Shown: piece by piece, positions 62,416 to 64,000 of the stretch
How positions within the stretch are numbered: position 1 is the first letter of the stretch
Layout: each line of letters begins with the position of its first letter
Assembly: GCA_963819975.1 (NCBI GenBank)
Contig: CAWFYE010000019.1
Coordinates: 130,838 to 194,837 of the forward strand
DNA from: Palsa-1392 sp963819975
GTDB taxonomy: Bacteria; Verrucomicrobiota; Verrucomicrobiia; Chthoniobacterales; UBA10450
DNA: 64,000 nt
Reading direction: 5' to 3'
The notes under the pieces: model-generated
The model's input: the letters and a program-made list of their open reading frames with translations, nothing else
What the model was told of the DNA's origin: nothing
Databases searched by the model: none
Program-made: the position numbers and the translations under genes

Positions 62416-62859
62416 GGACTAACGGGTTGACGACCGCAACACAGCTACCGTGTGGCTGGGAAAACGGAAAGCAAGCGACACCTGCGTCGCCACCGTAATC
62501 ACGCCGAGAATCGCGCGGGTGACGGGCAGCACGGCCAACATCCAGCCGGCATTGGACCACGATAGCCGGATGCGATGATGATCTCGCCCGCCGTTTGAGA
62601 TTCTCTCAACTATCAGCTCTCAACTTCCCCGTGACCACATGCGTCACCGCCGCCGCGTTGAAAATCAGTCATTTCTCTCCGGCGCGGTAGGGCAGCAGGA
62701 TGATGAGACGACGGCCGCAGTATAGTATCGTCGTGAAGAGAAGCAGAGCGGCGAAGCCGGGCACACCGATCTTTGATGCGCTCGCCCCGCTCGCTTCCGC
62801 TACCCTCGGCCCTCGCGGCGCCCCGCCTATGTCGCTCACCCCGGTCGCTCCATTCTACT
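62416..62859. other. Gap with two short membrane-protein remnants (- strand) and a heptad array
   Basis: On the - strand, a frame ending in TAG at 62419 reads SWSNAGWMLAVLPVTRAILG and VSLAFRFPSHTVAVLRSS; another ending in TGA at 62669 reads IGVPGFAALLLFTTILYCGR and RLIILLPYR. Neither has a start or a recognisable family; both look like tail ends of membrane proteins. 62606-62626 is a heptad array (TCAACTA, TCAGCTC, TCAACTT). Confidence 0.4.
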
Positions 62860-63702
62860 TTAGCCTTTCAACTTTCGACTTTGAGTCGCCTCGCCGCACT
62901 CCCCGCGGATCGCCACGCCGCGCTCGGAGGCTGGAGAGAATCGGGGCGCTGTTTTTTCCGCGGCGTCTGGTGCGGCGCCGAGCGCGGCCAGCGCCTCTTC
63001 CACCCTCTTCTCGATCCCGCCGAGATTGAGCGTGGCGGAAACGGCAAAACTATATTGATATCGGAGATCGGCGAGGACGGCTGGATCGCCGCGCAGCGCC
63101 GCGGCAACATCTTTCAGGTCGGCGGGACTGACGTCGAGGTCGCAGTTCCTGGCAAAGCCGACAATATTGCCCCGCTGATCCCGCTCATCGCTGCAACCAG
63201 CTCGCATGGCGATCTGGATGCTCATCGGAATGATTTGCCGCGCGGTTTGGCGATACCCGGAGTTGAGACCCGCGCGGTAGATGTCCTGGGCGGTGTCGAA
63301 GGCGTAGTATTGCGACAGACCCGATTCCACCGCGCCCGCCGGCAAAAGCCCGAGATGGCCGGAGGAAACAATCTGGTCCCACGTCGCGCGCACGGGCGCG
63401 GAATAGCTGATCTCAGTTGCCCGATAGGCGTTGACGACGAGCGCGCGCGGGTCGGGATCAGCCGCTCTCAGGAGCTCGTCTGTCCGCTGTACGCTCTCCA
63501 GAACGGCGGAATAATAGGCAACCTCCGCCCGCAGCCCGGCGAGATTCTCTTGCAGGTCGTGGGTCAGCCGCTTGACGTAATCCTGGCCAAGACGAGCGTC
63601 CGCCCGCGCCTGGTTCCAGTTATTGACCTGCAGGCCGATGAAGACGCCGACGATGACGATCACCAGCTCGATGAACACGCCCGTCCAATGTTGCTTCTTC
63701 AT
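62860..63702 (-). CDS. DUF6090-like membrane-anchored protein
   Basis: 280 residues. The N-terminus FIELVIVIVGVFIGLQVNNWNQ is a single membrane anchor of the DUF6090 type, followed by a mainly helical periplasmic region (DYVKRLTHDLQENLAGLRAE). Function unknown. The last residues (QSRKLKG) are encoded by a 7-bp-period array (62860-62889), so the C-terminus may have been rewritten by an invading repeat. Conserved features end about residue 240. Confidence 0.68.
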   Translation of the reverse strand: MKKQHWTGVFIELVIVIVGVFIGLQVNNWNQARADARLGQDYVKRLTHDLQENLAGLRAEVAYYSAVLESVQRTDELLRAADPDPRALVVNAYRATEISYSAPVRATWDQIVSSGHLGLLPAGAVESGLSQYYAFDTAQDIYRAGLNSGYRQTARQIIPMSIQIAMRAGCSDERDQRGNIVGFARNCDLDVSPADLKDVAAALRGDPAVLADLRYQYSFAVSATLNLGGIEKRVEEALAALGAAPDAAEKTAPRFSPASERGVAIRGECGEATQSRKLKG

Positions 63703-63800
63703 GTGCTCATTTGTCTTGCGATCGAGGCTATTGGAAGAGCCGAACCGGCGGCAACAGCGAAATTCTGGAGCTGCCGTGCACCCCGCCAGAGTAGCGCTTA

Positions 63801-63941
63801 GCTGTCAGCTTTCTGAACTTCCTTCTCCCTTCAGCTTTCAGCCTTCCCTAGGTTTTCTGCCTTCTGAATCTCAGTTTTCAGCGTTGGAAAGCCCGGCCCA
63901 TTGATTTCAGCATTTCAGTTTTCAGCATTTCAGCTTTTCTC
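63801..63941. repeat. Degenerate 7-8-bp-period array (TTTCAGC-like)
   Basis: The + strand is dominated by TTCAGCT, TTCAGCC, TCAGTTT, TTTCAGC, ATTTCAG and similar words; successive CAGs are mostly 7 or 8 bp apart, clearest at 63908-63936. It is the longest such array in the window and lies between the DUF6090 gene and the start of the last gene. 63703-63800 shows nothing assignable. Confidence 0.65.
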
Positions 63942-63947
63942 TCTCGC

Positions 63948-64000
63948 ATGAGTATCCACCGCTTCGATCACGTTGACCTTCGGGTGTCCGACTTTGCGGA
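63948..64000 (+). CDS. Start of a protein, possibly VOC/glyoxalase family (cut by window)
   Basis: An ATG at 63948 begins SIHRFDHVDLRVSDFA, 17 residues before the window ends. xHxDLxVxD is the usual first strand of vicinal-oxygen-chelate (glyoxalase/dioxygenase) domains, in which the His is a metal ligand. Too short for certainty. Confidence 0.45.
   Translation, partial: MSIHRFDHVDLRVSDFA

Noticed and set aside
62773..63801. 342-residue + strand frame opposite the DUF6090 gene
   Set aside because: No signal, domain or ribosome site; the - strand protein starts with a convincing membrane anchor.
1..64000. CRISPR arrays, tRNA or rRNA genes, prophage, IS transposases
   Set aside because: Looked for regularly spaced 25-35-bp direct repeats, tRNA T-loop sequences and transposase motifs; none found by eye. 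The repeats present are palindromic or heptad-type.

Overview
This is a 64-kb piece of a GC-rich bacterial chromosome with no phage, plasmid, CRISPR, rRNA or tRNA gene that I can see. Gene content fits a free-living Gram-negative heterotroph, most likely a soil-type Verrucomicrobiota (Chthoniobacterales/Spartobacteria-like). The reasons are a type II secretion (T2SS) pseudopilin operon with poorly conserved L/M proteins, LPS heptose and Kdo genes, TatA, DUF5939 and DUF6090 proteins, and secreted delta-60, Kelch and BNR-repeat proteins. The phylum call is inference from style and content, not from a marker tree.

Layout. 1-5.4 kb (- strand): FTR1 iron permease, a secreted glycoside-hydrolase-like protein, a TPR protein and an AI-2E-type permease. 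5.5-13.2 kb: T2SS genes in two convergent blocks, pseudopilins H-I-J-K plus L, M and a secreted protein on +, and F, an unknown secreted protein and G on -. The ATPase GspE and secretin GspD are not here. 13.2-22 kb: alpha/beta hydrolase, LOG protein, ACP, TatA, glnB-glnA, NlpC/P60 lipoprotein, caspase-TPR protein and an unknown secreted protein. 22-32 kb: dnaE, a clpB operon, a decaying cluster of small membrane genes and a BNR-repeat protein. 32-38.7 kb: purE-purK-sua5 (+) and an overlapping LPS-precursor operon hldA-gmhB-kdsB-pyrG (-), in which CTP synthase sits beside the CTP-consuming Kdo cytidylyltransferase. 38.8-43.6 kb: two secreted unknowns, phoH, a 7TM-HD hydrolase and a purine nucleoside phosphorylase. 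43.6-51 kb (-): manC, ruvX, truA, a frame-broken hybrid histidine kinase, an isolated nuoB-nuoC pair and an acyl-CoA synthetase. 51-64 kb: an acyl-CoA carboxylase carboxyltransferase, then an accessory stretch of secreted repeat proteins, an M14 peptidase with a dockerin-like tail, hydrolases, a class III nucleotide cyclase and gene remnants.

The most striking signal is not a gene. The heptamer CGTTAGG/CCTAACG occurs 43 times by hand count (22 and 21 in the two orientations), usually as TCGTTAGGC. About 8 are expected from base composition. It lies in coding DNA in all reading frames, often through rare codons, and is nearly absent from the last 13 kb. Density and symmetry resemble DNA-uptake signal sequences or another chromosome-maintenance motif. 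Other non-genic structure: mosaic REP/BIME-like elements bounded by TGTAGA...TCTACA, and degenerate arrays with a 7-bp period in several intergenic gaps.
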